The position numbers and the translations under genes were made by a program. From Chloroflexota bacterium (GTDB taxonomy: Bacteria; Chloroflexota; Dehalococcoidia; Lucifugimonadales; Lucifugimonadaceae), in the NCBI GenBank assembly GCA_002717385.1, contig PBDR01000007.1, forward strand, positions 1 to 56,483: a stretch of 56,483 bases of DNA. The letters are read 5' to 3'. This document shows, piece after piece, positions 44,487 through 52,856 of this stretch. The notes beneath the pieces were generated by a model. That model saw only the letters and a list, made by a program, of their open reading frames with translations. It had not been told where the DNA came from and ran no database searches. The number at the start of each line of letters is the position of its first letter. The first letter of the stretch is position 1.

Positions 44487-45105
44487 TAAATTCACTTACC
44501 CATTGTTGTAGTAAATTTAAACCGTCATCTTGACTTTTTTCTGGATGAAATTGCAGACCGACAATATTTTCTTTTCTAACTCCAGTGATAATGTTTTGAC
44601 CGTAATTAGTTGTACATTCAATATAACAATTATCTGGTTCATTTAATAATCCGTAACTATGTACGAAATAGAAACAAGATTTACTTTTTTTAGGGGATAG
44701 AATAGAATTGTTTTCCCAAACCACATCACTCCATCCGACGTGTGGGATAGGAAATTGGTTTTTTACGTTGCTTAATTTTTCTATTTTGCCATTGATCCAT
44801 CCTAGACCATTTAGAGTTTTATCTTCTTCACTTGAGGTGAAAAATAACTGCATTCCTAGACATAGGCCTAAAATAGGCTTTTTGTTGTTTGTCACTTGAT
44901 AATTTAATTCATCTATTAAAGACAAATTGATTAGTCCTTGCATTCCAGATCCAAATGAACCTACACCAGGTAATACTAATAATTCAGAAGATTTGATATC
45001 TTTTTCGGTTTTGACCAAAAAAGGATCATAACCAATATATGAAAATGCGTTCATTATTGAGCCTATATTACCTACTGTATAGTCAATAATTCCTATTTTT
45101 TTCAT
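44479..45105 (-). CDS. hisH: HisH-like glutamine amidotransferase (glycan-linked)
   Basis: A 208-residue class I glutaminase with VLPGVGSFGSGM, the nucleophile Cys82 in LGLCLGMQLFF and the His/Glu of LQFHPEKS. It releases ammonia from glutamine and channels it to the HisF-like partner, whose gene overlaps its end. The two supply nitrogen to the PseA/WbpG-like ATPase encoded just upstream. Confidence 0.9.
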   Translation of the reverse strand: MKKIGIIDYTVGNIGSIMNAFSYIGYDPFLVKTEKDIKSSELLVLPGVGSFGSGMQGLINLSLIDELNYQVTNNKKPILGLCLGMQLFFTSSEEDKTLNGLGWINGKIEKLSNVKNQFPIPHVGWSDVVWENNSILSPKKSKSCFYFVHSYGLLNEPDNCYIECTTNYGQNIITGVRKENIVGLQFHPEKSQDDGLNLLQQWVSEFNG

Positions 45106-45137
45106 TCAAAATAATCTTTACTTATAATAGTAAGTAT

Positions 45138-46274
45138 CTAATTGTATAAGTTTTCATCTGGTAAAGGTTCGCCTTCAATTGTAGAAGAGAATTCATGATT
45201 ATAGGGATGGATTTTTTGTTCCGATGCGATTTCATTGAATTGTTGTTCAGAGGTGTTTATATATTTTAGGAATCTTTTTAATGATGCAGGTTTTTTACCG
45301 TCATTATCATTTACTAGTCCTAATCCTGTTTCTCTATCAAGTCTATTGTTTCTTATATCTATACTTACTAAATGAGCTGTACGCCCATAACCTCTCTTTA
45401 TATATTTAAGATAATCTCTGACGCCTTGAACAGAGCATTCAATTTTTTCATAGGAATAATTTCCTGGTACGCCTTCAACTTTGTCTCCTTTCCATCCTAA
45501 TTTTTCTGAAATTATTTTACTTTGAGATCTTACATTCCAAGGAATATAACTGCCTAAACATATAGATCGTATTTTATTTTCCATCATTTCTTTTCTAGAT
45601 GGGAATGTAAAAGGTAAGAAGTGACTCTTTTTAACCCATTCAGTATTTTTTCTTTGTTTAATCATCCCGTACATATCTTCTGATGAAATTCCAAGATTAA
45701 CAAAACGGTTAAATCTTTTTTCATCAACTTCTTCTTTCCCATCATAACTATAATAAGCGGTATATTCAGAGCTTGGTTCTCCCCAGATTACAAGAGGAAT
45801 TTTTTTCTCTACGGCGACTCTCATTGGGTATGCAAAAATTCCCGTGTGGCAATGCCAGCAAAAATCTCCTTTTCTAATCAAAGATTCTTTCATTAGCAAT
45901 TGGACTAATTTCCAATTTGGTTTGAATGATAAATGGTCTATACCAAGTGCTTCAAATGTTCTATTATTATTTTCTAGTAGATTTTTTCTCATGAAACCAT
46001 GGTTAAAACTGACCACTAATGGTTTGAGTTTAAAATCATTAACTAATTTATATAAAGTAAAAGTACTATCTTTCCCTCCGGAAAAAGGTACGATGCAATC
46101 ATATTCATTTTTATTTTTATATTGGGCAACTAAATTTTTGAAATCTTCTAGTTTTTTATCCCATGAAATGTTATTTTTTTTGTCATTATTTAAGCAGACA
46201 TTACAAACGCCATTTTCATCGAAAATGATCGTTTCATGAGTTTCAGGTAATACACATCTTGTACAGTATTTCAA
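45138..46274 (-). CDS. pseA: N-acetyl sugar amidotransferase (PseA/WbpG/WbuX family)
   Basis: A 378-residue protein with N-terminal zinc-type Cys pairs (CTRC at 4-7, CNVC at 24-27) and an ATP PP-loop SGGKDST at about 65-71. It also has FCWHCHTG and IWGEPSSEY. The family replaces the oxygen of a sugar N-acetyl group with nitrogen, giving acetamidino sugars. PseA does this for pseudaminic acid in Campylobacter, where hisF, hisH and pseA also lie near pseI; WbpG/WbuX act on other sugars. The neighbouring pse genes favour PseA. It leads the reverse operon. Confidence 0.85.
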   Translation of the reverse strand: MKYCTRCVLPETHETIIFDENGVCNVCLNNDKKNNISWDKKLEDFKNLVAQYKNKNEYDCIVPFSGGKDSTFTLYKLVNDFKLKPLVVSFNHGFMRKNLLENNNRTFEALGIDHLSFKPNWKLVQLLMKESLIRKGDFCWHCHTGIFAYPMRVAVEKKIPLVIWGEPSSEYTAYYSYDGKEEVDEKRFNRFVNLGISSEDMYGMIKQRKNTEWVKKSHFLPFTFPSRKEMMENKIRSICLGSYIPWNVRSQSKIISEKLGWKGDKVEGVPGNYSYEKIECSVQGVRDYLKYIKRGYGRTAHLVSIDIRNNRLDRETGLGLVNDNDGKKPASLKRFLKYINTSEQQFNEIASEQKIHPYNHEFSSTIEGEPLPDENLYN

Positions 46275-46550
46275 TTTTTCCCCTATTTATCTCTCAATTG
46301 GAAATTATGTAAACATTATTCAAAAAACTATTAAAAGTCTACACGTAGAATCAAAACAATTTCTAGAATAGAAAGATATAAATCAATCAGTAAATGATTC
46401 TAAAAAGTATTTATGTAATGAGAATCATGAGATTTTTATCATTCATTTTTCTTTTTCGTCACTAAGTAAAAATAGAAAATTAATAATTAACTTTTGATAA
46501 TGTTCGATTAGAATTATTAATTTCTAAAGGAAATATGTTACAAAAAAAAC

Positions 46551-47627
46551 ATGAATTTAAAAAAGCTTAATGTAGGATTGGTTTCCAATTCCACGGTTAA
46601 TAATATATATATTAATAAACAAGATTTAAGACGTTTGGAAAGTTTTGCTAATTTTTCTTGGATTGAGTTTAATGAACAATCTAGTTGGGATGAATCACCA
46701 CAAACTTCTGAATGTAACATACAAAAATTAGTTGAATTTTCAAAAAATTTAGATGCGATAATTATATGTCATGGATCTCCAAAGATTGATTATCAAATAA
46801 TTAAAGAATGTAAAAATCTAAAATTTATTGGTGAACTTGAGGGAGATAGATTTGCCCAACGAATTGATCTTGATGATGCTTTTAATAATAATATTATTGT
46901 TGTTGATACTACTCATGGTTCATCATACCCTGTAGCAGAATGGGCATTGGGGATGATTTTAATTGCTTTGAGGAATGCTGGAGGTCATTTTAGGAAACTT
47001 TCAAGAAAAATTGAATGGGGTTCAGAATTTCAAAGAGAAACGGAAAAACTTTTCTTATGGAATGAGGAATTAAGTGAAAAAACGGTGGGCATGATTGGAG
47101 CAGGTTATATAGCTAGACGATTATGTGAGTTATTAAAACCTTTTAATGTGAAAATTTACGCTCATGATCCTTACATTCCATCTGAAATTGCTAGTTCATT
47201 GGATTTTACATTAACCTCTCTAGATAAAGTTTTATCAACGACTGATGTTATTGTGTGTTTAGCGCCGTTAACCCCTTCAACTAAGGGATTAATTGCAAAA
47301 AAACAGTTGGAATTGATTAGATCAGGATCTGTTTTTGTAAATGTTTCTAGAGGGGCCATAGTTGATTCTAATGCGTTAATAAATAGATTGAAAAAGAATG
47401 ATATAGTAGCAAGTCTTGATGTTTTTGATCCCGAACCTATACCTGTAGATAGTGAAATAAGGACATTAGAAAATGTTTTCTTGTCTCCACATATAGCGGG
47501 TACGACGTTAAAGTCTAGAGAAAGATTTTTTACTGAAATGGTTGATGAGTTATGGAGATTTTTTGAAGGTCATCAAACATTGCATAGTTTTAATGAAAGA
47601 ACGATAGCAAATAGAAAAGGTTTATAA
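46551..47627 (+). CDS. D-isomer-specific 2-hydroxyacid dehydrogenase family protein
   Basis: A 358-residue NAD-dependent dehydrogenase related to D-3-phosphoglycerate dehydrogenase. It has TVGMIGAGYIARRLCELL (nucleotide fold), FVNVSRGAIVDSNAL (catalytic Arg), LDVFDPEP (Glu) and LSPHIAGTT (His). The start is uncertain: the only good ribosome site (AAAGGAAA, 46526-46533) serves ATG 46535, which is in another frame and gives an 11-codon ORF overlapping this ATG. Coupling through that mini-ORF, or a one-base slip in the A8 run at 46542-46549, would explain this. Confidence 0.87.
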   Translation: MNLKKLNVGLVSNSTVNNIYINKQDLRRLESFANFSWIEFNEQSSWDESPQTSECNIQKLVEFSKNLDAIIICHGSPKIDYQIIKECKNLKFIGELEGDRFAQRIDLDDAFNNNIIVVDTTHGSSYPVAEWALGMILIALRNAGGHFRKLSRKIEWGSEFQRETEKLFLWNEELSEKTVGMIGAGYIARRLCELLKPFNVKIYAHDPYIPSEIASSLDFTLTSLDKVLSTTDVIVCLAPLTPSTKGLIAKKQLELIRSGSVFVNVSRGAIVDSNALINRLKKNDIVASLDVFDPEPIPVDSEIRTLENVFLSPHIAGTTLKSRERFFTEMVDELWRFFEGHQTLHSFNERTIANRKGL

Positions 47628-47647
47628 AAAAATAAAAAGGATAAGAA

Positions 47648-48472
47648 ATGTTTAATTTAGGTTATTCTACATATGCCACAAAAAATCATGATCCATTCGA
47701 AATGATTACAATGGTTCGATCAATTGGCTATACCCATTTAGAAATATGTCTTTCAGATGGATGGCCCACTTCACCAGATAATTTTTCTCTGACCGAGCAA
47801 AAAAAATTAGCAAATATCTGTAATAGTTTAGGTTTTGCAAATCCAGTATTTTTTGGGAATATTGATGTTTGTAATTTGGATGATAAGGATGAGATGAAAA
47901 AAACTTTATTGAAATTCAATATGGCTAAAACAATTTCTTCTTCTAGTAAGGAAATAATTATTTCTACTACAATTGGGCACAATGCTCCTAGATGGGATTC
48001 AGATAAGAATTTAATAGCAGATGCACTAGTTAAACTTTCAGATATTGCGAAGGATAATAATGTGATTATTGCATTAGAGGCTCATGCTGGTACAGATTTT
48101 GAAACTCCTGAAAAAGCAGTATGGATAATGGAAAAAACTAATCATTCAAATCTTAGGCTTGATTTAGATATAAGTCATTTTTATGTTGAAGGATCAGATG
48201 TAGATCATAGTGTAGATTTGTGTGCACCATATGCTGCAATGGTTCACATAAAAGATGGAAAAAAAGTTGATGGAAAAGTTGAATATTGTTTAACAGGAGA
48301 CGGAACAATTAATATAGAAACGTTTTTACTAGCTTTATCAAGAAATAATCTTACACATTTACCAGTTTTTGCAGAGGTAAGTGTTCAACAATCATCAAAA
48401 AGAGATTATGATCCAAGATTTACAGCAGAATTTTGTTATAATTCACTCATGGAAGCTATTAATAAGATATAA
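47648..48472 (+). CDS. Sugar phosphate isomerase/epimerase (xylose isomerase-like TIM barrel)
   Basis: A 274-residue AP endonuclease 2-fold barrel: FNLGYSTYATKNHDPFEMI, HLEICLSDGW, a metal Glu in IIALEAHAGTD, LRLDLDISHFYVEG and MVHIKDGK. The family isomerises or epimerises ketoses, or acts as 2-keto-inositol dehydratase and similar. The substrate is unknown. AAGGA lies 6 nt before the ATG, and the gene follows the hydroxyacid dehydrogenase after 20 nt, so both form an operon. Confidence 0.87.
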   Translation: MFNLGYSTYATKNHDPFEMITMVRSIGYTHLEICLSDGWPTSPDNFSLTEQKKLANICNSLGFANPVFFGNIDVCNLDDKDEMKKTLLKFNMAKTISSSSKEIIISTTIGHNAPRWDSDKNLIADALVKLSDIAKDNNVIIALEAHAGTDFETPEKAVWIMEKTNHSNLRLDLDISHFYVEGSDVDHSVDLCAPYAAMVHIKDGKKVDGKVEYCLTGDGTINIETFLLALSRNNLTHLPVFAEVSVQQSSKRDYDPRFTAEFCYNSLMEAINKI

Positions 48473-48494
48473 AGTAAAAATTAAATTTTCCAAT

Positions 48495-49631
48495 TTATTC
48501 TATTTTATATTTATCTATTACGACTGGGTGAAATTCAATACCAAGTCCAGGACCAGTTGGAGGGTTTATAAATCCTTTTTCAAAGATTATAGGTTCTTTA
48601 AAAATTTTCTTATGTAATGGACCTTGATTTGCTTCTTGGATAACAAAATTTGGTGAGCATGTATCGACTTGAATTGTAGCAGCGGCAGCAACTGGTCCAC
48701 AATACATGTGAGGTGCTATCATCGCATAATGTGCATCTGCAATTGCTGCAACTTTTGTTGCTTCTAAAATTTCTCCTGCTTGTCCGATATCTATTTGAAT
48801 TATTTGGGCTGCTTGTTTTTCTATCAGTTGAGCAAATTCATTTTTAGTCACAAGTCTTTCACCACTCGCAATTGGTATACTTGTGTGGGCAGATACTCTA
48901 GACATTTCTTCAATATTTTCTGGTGGAACAGGTTCTTCAAACCAGAAAGGATTGTATGGTTCTAATACTTTTGCCACTCTAATTGCACTATAAGTAGAAT
49001 TGTCCATGTGTACCTAAACCAATTTCCAAATCATCACCCACAGAATCACGAATCTTATGAAAGATCTTTTCAGCATATTTAATTTCTTTTAAAGATATAT
49101 CTCTTGGCCCAGGGTGAATGGGGGAAAATGGATCAAATTTACATGCTGAATTTCCTTCTTCTACTAATTTATGAGCTATTTCAGCTGCCTCTTCAGGGGA
49201 ATTAAACTTTGGAATATATGCATATGACCGTAATTTATTGTGGTATTTACCTCCTAAAAGGTTATAAATTGGTTGTTTGGTAGCTTTACCTACTATGTCC
49301 CAACAGGCTATATCAAATGCAGTAAGAACTGATGTATAGTGAAGACTTGGATGTCTATAATCGTGACGTGATCCATATGCATTTTGCCATATCTTCTCTA
49401 TATTAAATGGGCGCTTTCTCCTATAACGAAAGCTTCTGCTGTTTCATTGATCAAGTTTATTTGGGACTTGAAATCACTCCAGTTACTGTCATTAAATGAA
49501 CTTCCAGTTACTTTTTGTCCTATACCTACTATTCCTTCATCAGTTTCCAATAACAAAAAAAGGAAATATTTACCACCTACATAAAGGGGCTCATTTTCTA
49601 CAACCATCGTAGTAACTTTTGTTATTCTCAT
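48495..49631 (-). pseudogene. Enolase-superfamily dehydratase broken by two frameshifts
   Basis: Read in reverse, residues 1-73 (MRITKVTTMVVENEPLY...AFVIGES) shift frame at about 49409-49414, where removing one base gives ESPFNIEKIW. The next part is open in a second frame (LTAFDIACWDIVGK, then FHKIRDSVGDDLEIGLGTHGQF). It shifts again at about 48996-49003 to the last frame (STYSAIRVAKVLEPYNPFWFEEPVPPEN to PGLGIEFHPV). Together this is a near full-length mandelate racemase/galactonate dehydratase of about 375 residues, with the metal-site segments still present. Two indels disable it, unless they are assembly errors. Confidence 0.85.
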
Positions 49632-49651
49632 ATATTTATCCGAATTTTTGG

Positions 49652-49867
49652 TTAATTTGAAAGAACATCAAATATATTTGTTAACATTCCTGATTTCCCA
49701 GCTTTGAATATTTCAGTAAAACCACATTCTGTACACGAGATAGTAATAAATTTATTGTTTTGTATGTTAAGGAATTTAGAGAGACCTCCTCCAGTTGTGG
49801 AAATTTTTCCTTCAGTGAAATTTTTATTGTTGCATTTTGCGCATTCAAATTTTATATCTTTTACCAT
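49652..49867 (-). CDS. Zinc-ribbon protein (DUF2082-like)
   Basis: A 71-residue protein with two Cys pairs (FECAKCNNKNF and ISCTECGFTE) around the conserved TTGGGLSKFLNIQNNKFITI. This is the pattern of the predicted nucleic-acid-binding zinc ribbon family DUF2082. It starts 3 nt after the stop of the cupin pseudogene, with AAAGGAAT upstream, so it was translated as part of that operon. It appears intact between two broken genes. Confidence 0.82.
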   Translation of the reverse strand: MVKDIKFECAKCNNKNFTEGKISTTGGGLSKFLNIQNNKFITISCTECGFTEIFKAGKSGMLTNIFDVLSN

Positions 49868-49870
49868 TTT

Positions 49871-50581
49871 TTATTCCTTTAAAGGTTTTTTTGCATTAAT
49901 CATCATTATGATTGATGAATCATTATTAACATTAACAATTCTTGAGGTGTTTGTATTTGATAAATAGACTAAATCACCTTTATTAGTTCATGTAATAACA
50001 TTATTTGAATTATGATAAGAATTTACTTTTCCTTCCAATAAAATCAACCATGCATTGAAAAAATTTTCTTTACTTATGTCGAATGCATTTTCTTTAATCA
50101 TATGAATATATTTTCCAGTATTTCTTTCATCTTCTATAGCAGTATGGGTCCAATTTTTATCAGTGCCATAGTAGTTTTTTATTGTCTTATATTTTGTATG
50201 AATTAGATTTGGTTTATTCAGATCAGATTCAACTGGGATAAATCTACATGGTTTCCACCAGGTTTAGATACTCCAAATCGTATACATTGTTTTCCTTCCC
50301 AAGGACGAATATCATGAGAAAAACCTGCAGGCGCGATAATTAAATCTCTCCACTTTCCGATTACTGCTTCATATTGACCTATTTGCCATCGAGTTTTCTC
50401 ATCCAATAACCCACGATTCATTGAAATCTGGGTGGATATGTGGATCTGGAGGAGTACCTGGAGTACCACAAATCCAAACTCCTTTATGTACTTTATCGCT
50501 TACAACTTGCTCCGAGGGATTTGGATGTTTGTTGTATTTACTCATAATTTCTAAATGCTTGATATGAAAATGTTCCGACAC
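49871..50581 (-). pseudogene. Cupin-type protein gene with two frameshifts and a stop
   Basis: In reverse, the first frame (SKYNKHPNPSEQVVSDKV, GTPPDPHIHPDFNESWVI) carries the cupin metal motif HIHP. It shifts near 50401-50410 to a second frame (DEKTRWQIGQYEAV, IIAPAGFSHDI, FGVSKPGGNHV). Near 50244-50250 it shifts to a third frame (RFIPVESDLNKPN, then TGKYIHMIKENAF). That frame has an in-frame TGA at 49988-49990 and ends at TAA 49871-49873. Three lesions in about 235 codons make this a dead gene. It appears to be a double cupin of unknown substrate. Confidence 0.75.
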
Positions 50582-50630
50582 TATATAAAATCCTTTTTAC
50601 TGTTACTAGTTTTCATTTTATAAACCAAAA

Positions 50631-50690
50631 AACTTTTATGATATTCGTAAAAATACAAGAAACTTTTATGATATTCGTAAAAATACAAGA
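50631..50690. repeat. Perfect 30-bp tandem duplication
   Basis: The unit starting AACTTTTATGATATTCGTAA occurs twice head-to-tail (50631-50660, 50661-50690) without a mismatch, upstream of the ABC transporter operon. The surrounding 50582-50852 interval holds no gene. Confidence 0.9.
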
Positions 50691-50762
50691 AATATATTAC
50701 CGTGTAGGATTTTGATTTAAGTATTTTATGAAAGAACTATTGTAATAAAGTTTAGTTTTATG

Positions 50763-50791
50763 TTGACATCTGATTGTCAAGATGAAATTAT
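50763..50791 (+). promoter_or_regulatory. Promoter with overlapping palindrome for the ABC operon
   Basis: A perfect -35 TTGACA lies at 50763-50768 with a weaker -10 (AATTAT, 50786-50791) after 17 nt. The -35 is also the left arm of an inverted repeat, TTGACA-N6-TGTCAA (50763-50780), which suggests a regulator binding site inside the promoter. Confidence 0.5.
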
Positions 50792-50852
50792 CCTTATAGT
50801 GGTTATTTGATCACGATTATATATAGGGAATCAATTTTTTAGGAGTAAGATA

Positions 50853-52775
50853 TTGAAAATATACAAACTTAGTGGATTGACGATACTTTTGTTTGTAGTC
50901 TCGTTGGTTGCTTTAGTGGCTTGTTCTTCTGAGCCTGAAACTGTAGAGGTCATTAAAGAAGTAGAAGTTGAAAAAATTGTTGAAAAGCAAGTTGAAGTAG
51001 AAGTTGAAAAAGTTGTTGAAAAGGAAGTTGAAGTAGAAGTTGAAAAAGTTGTTGAAAAGGAAGTTGAAAAACAAGTAGTTGTTACACCTACCCCTGTTCC
51101 AAGTGGATATCCGGACGTTTCACGTGCTAATTCACTAATTATGGCTGGTTTAGGTGGTGAACACCCTGGTGCTTTCACTGATGTTGAACAGTTCAATGCA
51201 CATGCAGGTGGTATTTCTAGAAGTGGTCTTTATCAGGTTACTGAAGGTTTATGGTACTACAACATGTTGACTGGTGAAGTAATACCTTGGTTAGCTACTG
51301 ATTTTGAATATGATGACGGTTATATGGGTATAACTGTAAACTTACGTGATGGTGTTGAATGGAGTGATGGTGTAGCGTTCACTGCTGCTGATGTAGCTGA
51401 GACTATAAATATGCTTAACTCTAATGACACTATGAACAGACATGGAGATGTTGCTAGATGTACCGATGAAGCCAAAGTTGTAGACGATTTAACTGTGTAC
51501 ATTTCTTTTACTAAGACTTGTCCAAGATATCAGTGGGATCTTTTAACTTTCAGAGCTGATACTGGTATTCCTATGACTCCTCATCACATATTTAGTGTTC
51601 AGGATAATCCAGCCGAGTTCTCTCATTATGACCGAGCTAAAGGTTGGCCAGTAGTTACTGGACCTTATAATTTGGTTCATACTGACGTAGAAAAGAAAAT
51701 TTGGGACTTAAGAGACGATTGGTGGGGATCTAAAACTGGATTTCATGATCATCCAAAAGTTCAGCGTTTAATTTTCTTGCCTGGTATGAATGAAATTACC
51801 ATGGCTCAGATGTTAATAGCAAATGAAATAGATATGGCATTCTCTTTGACAGTACCTAACTGGAAAGCTGTTAACGCTCAGAATGACAAAATTACTACTC
51901 ACCATAAAGGACAGCCTCCATATGGGTATTTGGATTGGTGGCCTGTTGGTCTTGGTCTAAATACAAAGAGAGCTCCTTTTGATAACGTTGATGTTAGATG
52001 GGCTATTAGTTATGCGATCAACAGAGACGAAGTGATTGAGTTTGGTTTTGCAGGAGGTCAGGTTGTTCAAGAACTACCATTGCCTAAGTATAAACCTATG
52101 ATGAAATACTTCGAAGGTAATGCAGATTTGTTAGAAAAGTATCCTACTTTAGAATACAATCCAGAAAAAAGTGCAGAGCATATGAAAAAAGCTGGCTTTG
52201 CTAAAGATAGTGATGGCTTTTGGGCTAAAGACGGAGAAAGATTGTCATTTACAATTGTTACTTTCCCTCAACACCCATCAACAACTCCTGGAGCTCCTGT
52301 TGTTACACAGAATCTAAGAAGAAATGGTTTTGATGTTTCTTTCGTTCTTCCAACGGACTTCGTTACCAGAATTGTTTCTGGTGAAGCAGATGCTTTCATA
52401 TGGGGACATGCAGCTATGAGAGATCCATATCAGACTTTTGATGCATATCATTGTCGAATGGTTCCTGAAACCGATCTTGAAGATGTTGCATACCCTGGTT
52501 TATACCGATGGTGTAATGAAGAATATAGTGCACTAATGGATCAAATAGGTGATTTGCCTGTAGATTCTCCAGGTGTTGCACCTTTGTTCCGTGAAGCATT
52601 AGAGATTTGGTTGAAAGAGTTGCCTGATATAACTCTTAACTCAACTATTATTACGTTGCCTATGAATGAAACTTATTGGACAAATTGGCCTCAAGTAGAT
52701 AACCAATATATACATGAAGGTTTCTGGCACCGTACTGGATATCACATTTTCTTAAATCTAGAACCTGTGAATTAA
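50853..52775 (+). CDS. ABC transporter substrate-binding lipoprotein (SBP family 5)
   Basis: A 640-residue extracellular solute-binding protein of the oligopeptide/dipeptide type. The lipoprotein signal ends at LVALVAC (Cys24). A charged linker of Val/Glu/Lys repeats (about 30-75) and PTPVPSGYP follow. The binding domain has WSDGVAFTAADVAET and VTGPYNLV, then DVRWAISYAINRDEV. It delivers peptides, opines or oligosaccharides to the permeases encoded next. The TTG start at 50853 is supported by AGGAG at 50841-50845, 7 nt upstream. Confidence 0.92.
   Translation: MKIYKLSGLTILLFVVSLVALVACSSEPETVEVIKEVEVEKIVEKQVEVEVEKVVEKEVEVEVEKVVEKEVEKQVVVTPTPVPSGYPDVSRANSLIMAGLGGEHPGAFTDVEQFNAHAGGISRSGLYQVTEGLWYYNMLTGEVIPWLATDFEYDDGYMGITVNLRDGVEWSDGVAFTAADVAETINMLNSNDTMNRHGDVARCTDEAKVVDDLTVYISFTKTCPRYQWDLLTFRADTGIPMTPHHIFSVQDNPAEFSHYDRAKGWPVVTGPYNLVHTDVEKKIWDLRDDWWGSKTGFHDHPKVQRLIFLPGMNEITMAQMLIANEIDMAFSLTVPNWKAVNAQNDKITTHHKGQPPYGYLDWWPVGLGLNTKRAPFDNVDVRWAISYAINRDEVIEFGFAGGQVVQELPLPKYKPMMKYFEGNADLLEKYPTLEYNPEKSAEHMKKAGFAKDSDGFWAKDGERLSFTIVTFPQHPSTTPGAPVVTQNLRRNGFDVSFVLPTDFVTRIVSGEADAFIWGHAAMRDPYQTFDAYHCRMVPETDLEDVAYPGLYRWCNEEYSALMDQIGDLPVDSPGVAPLFREALEIWLKELPDITLNSTIITLPMNETYWTNWPQVDNQYIHEGFWHRTGYHIFLNLEPVN
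50958..51065 (+). repeat. Three 36-bp tandem repeats in the SBP linker
   Basis: Units at 50958-50993, 50994-51029 and 51030-51065 encode EVEVEKIVEKQV, EVEVEKVVEKEV and EVEVEKVVEKEV. Units two and three are identical in DNA. They lengthen a stiff charged stalk between the lipid anchor and the binding domain. Confidence 0.9.
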
Positions 52776-52790
52776 AGTAAATAAAAAGTA

Positions 52791-52823
52791 TTTTAGTGAG
52801 GGAGTGTTGCTCCCTCACTAAAA
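52791..52823 (+). terminator. Intercistronic hairpin after the SBP gene
   Basis: TTTTAGTGAGGGAG (52791-52804) pairs perfectly with CTCCCTCACTAAAA (52810-52823) around a 5-nt loop. No T-run follows on the + strand. It is probably a partial terminator or mRNA-stabilising hairpin that raises binding-protein output over permease output, as is common in ABC importer operons. Confidence 0.75.
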
Positions 52824-52856
52824 ATATTCCTATAATTTTTATAGAATTTATTAAAT

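Noticed and set aside
43731-45105. Histidine biosynthesis operon
   Set aside because: Only HisF- and HisH-like genes are present, next to a PseA/WbpG-like gene and glycan genes, which is the glycan amidotransferase arrangement.
49988-49990. TGA as a recoded sense codon
   Set aside because: TGA clearly acts as a normal stop elsewhere in the window (for example 55718-55720), and the gene around it also has two frameshifts.
50631-50690. CRISPR array
   Set aside because: Only two copies, directly abutting with no spacers, and no cas genes in the window.
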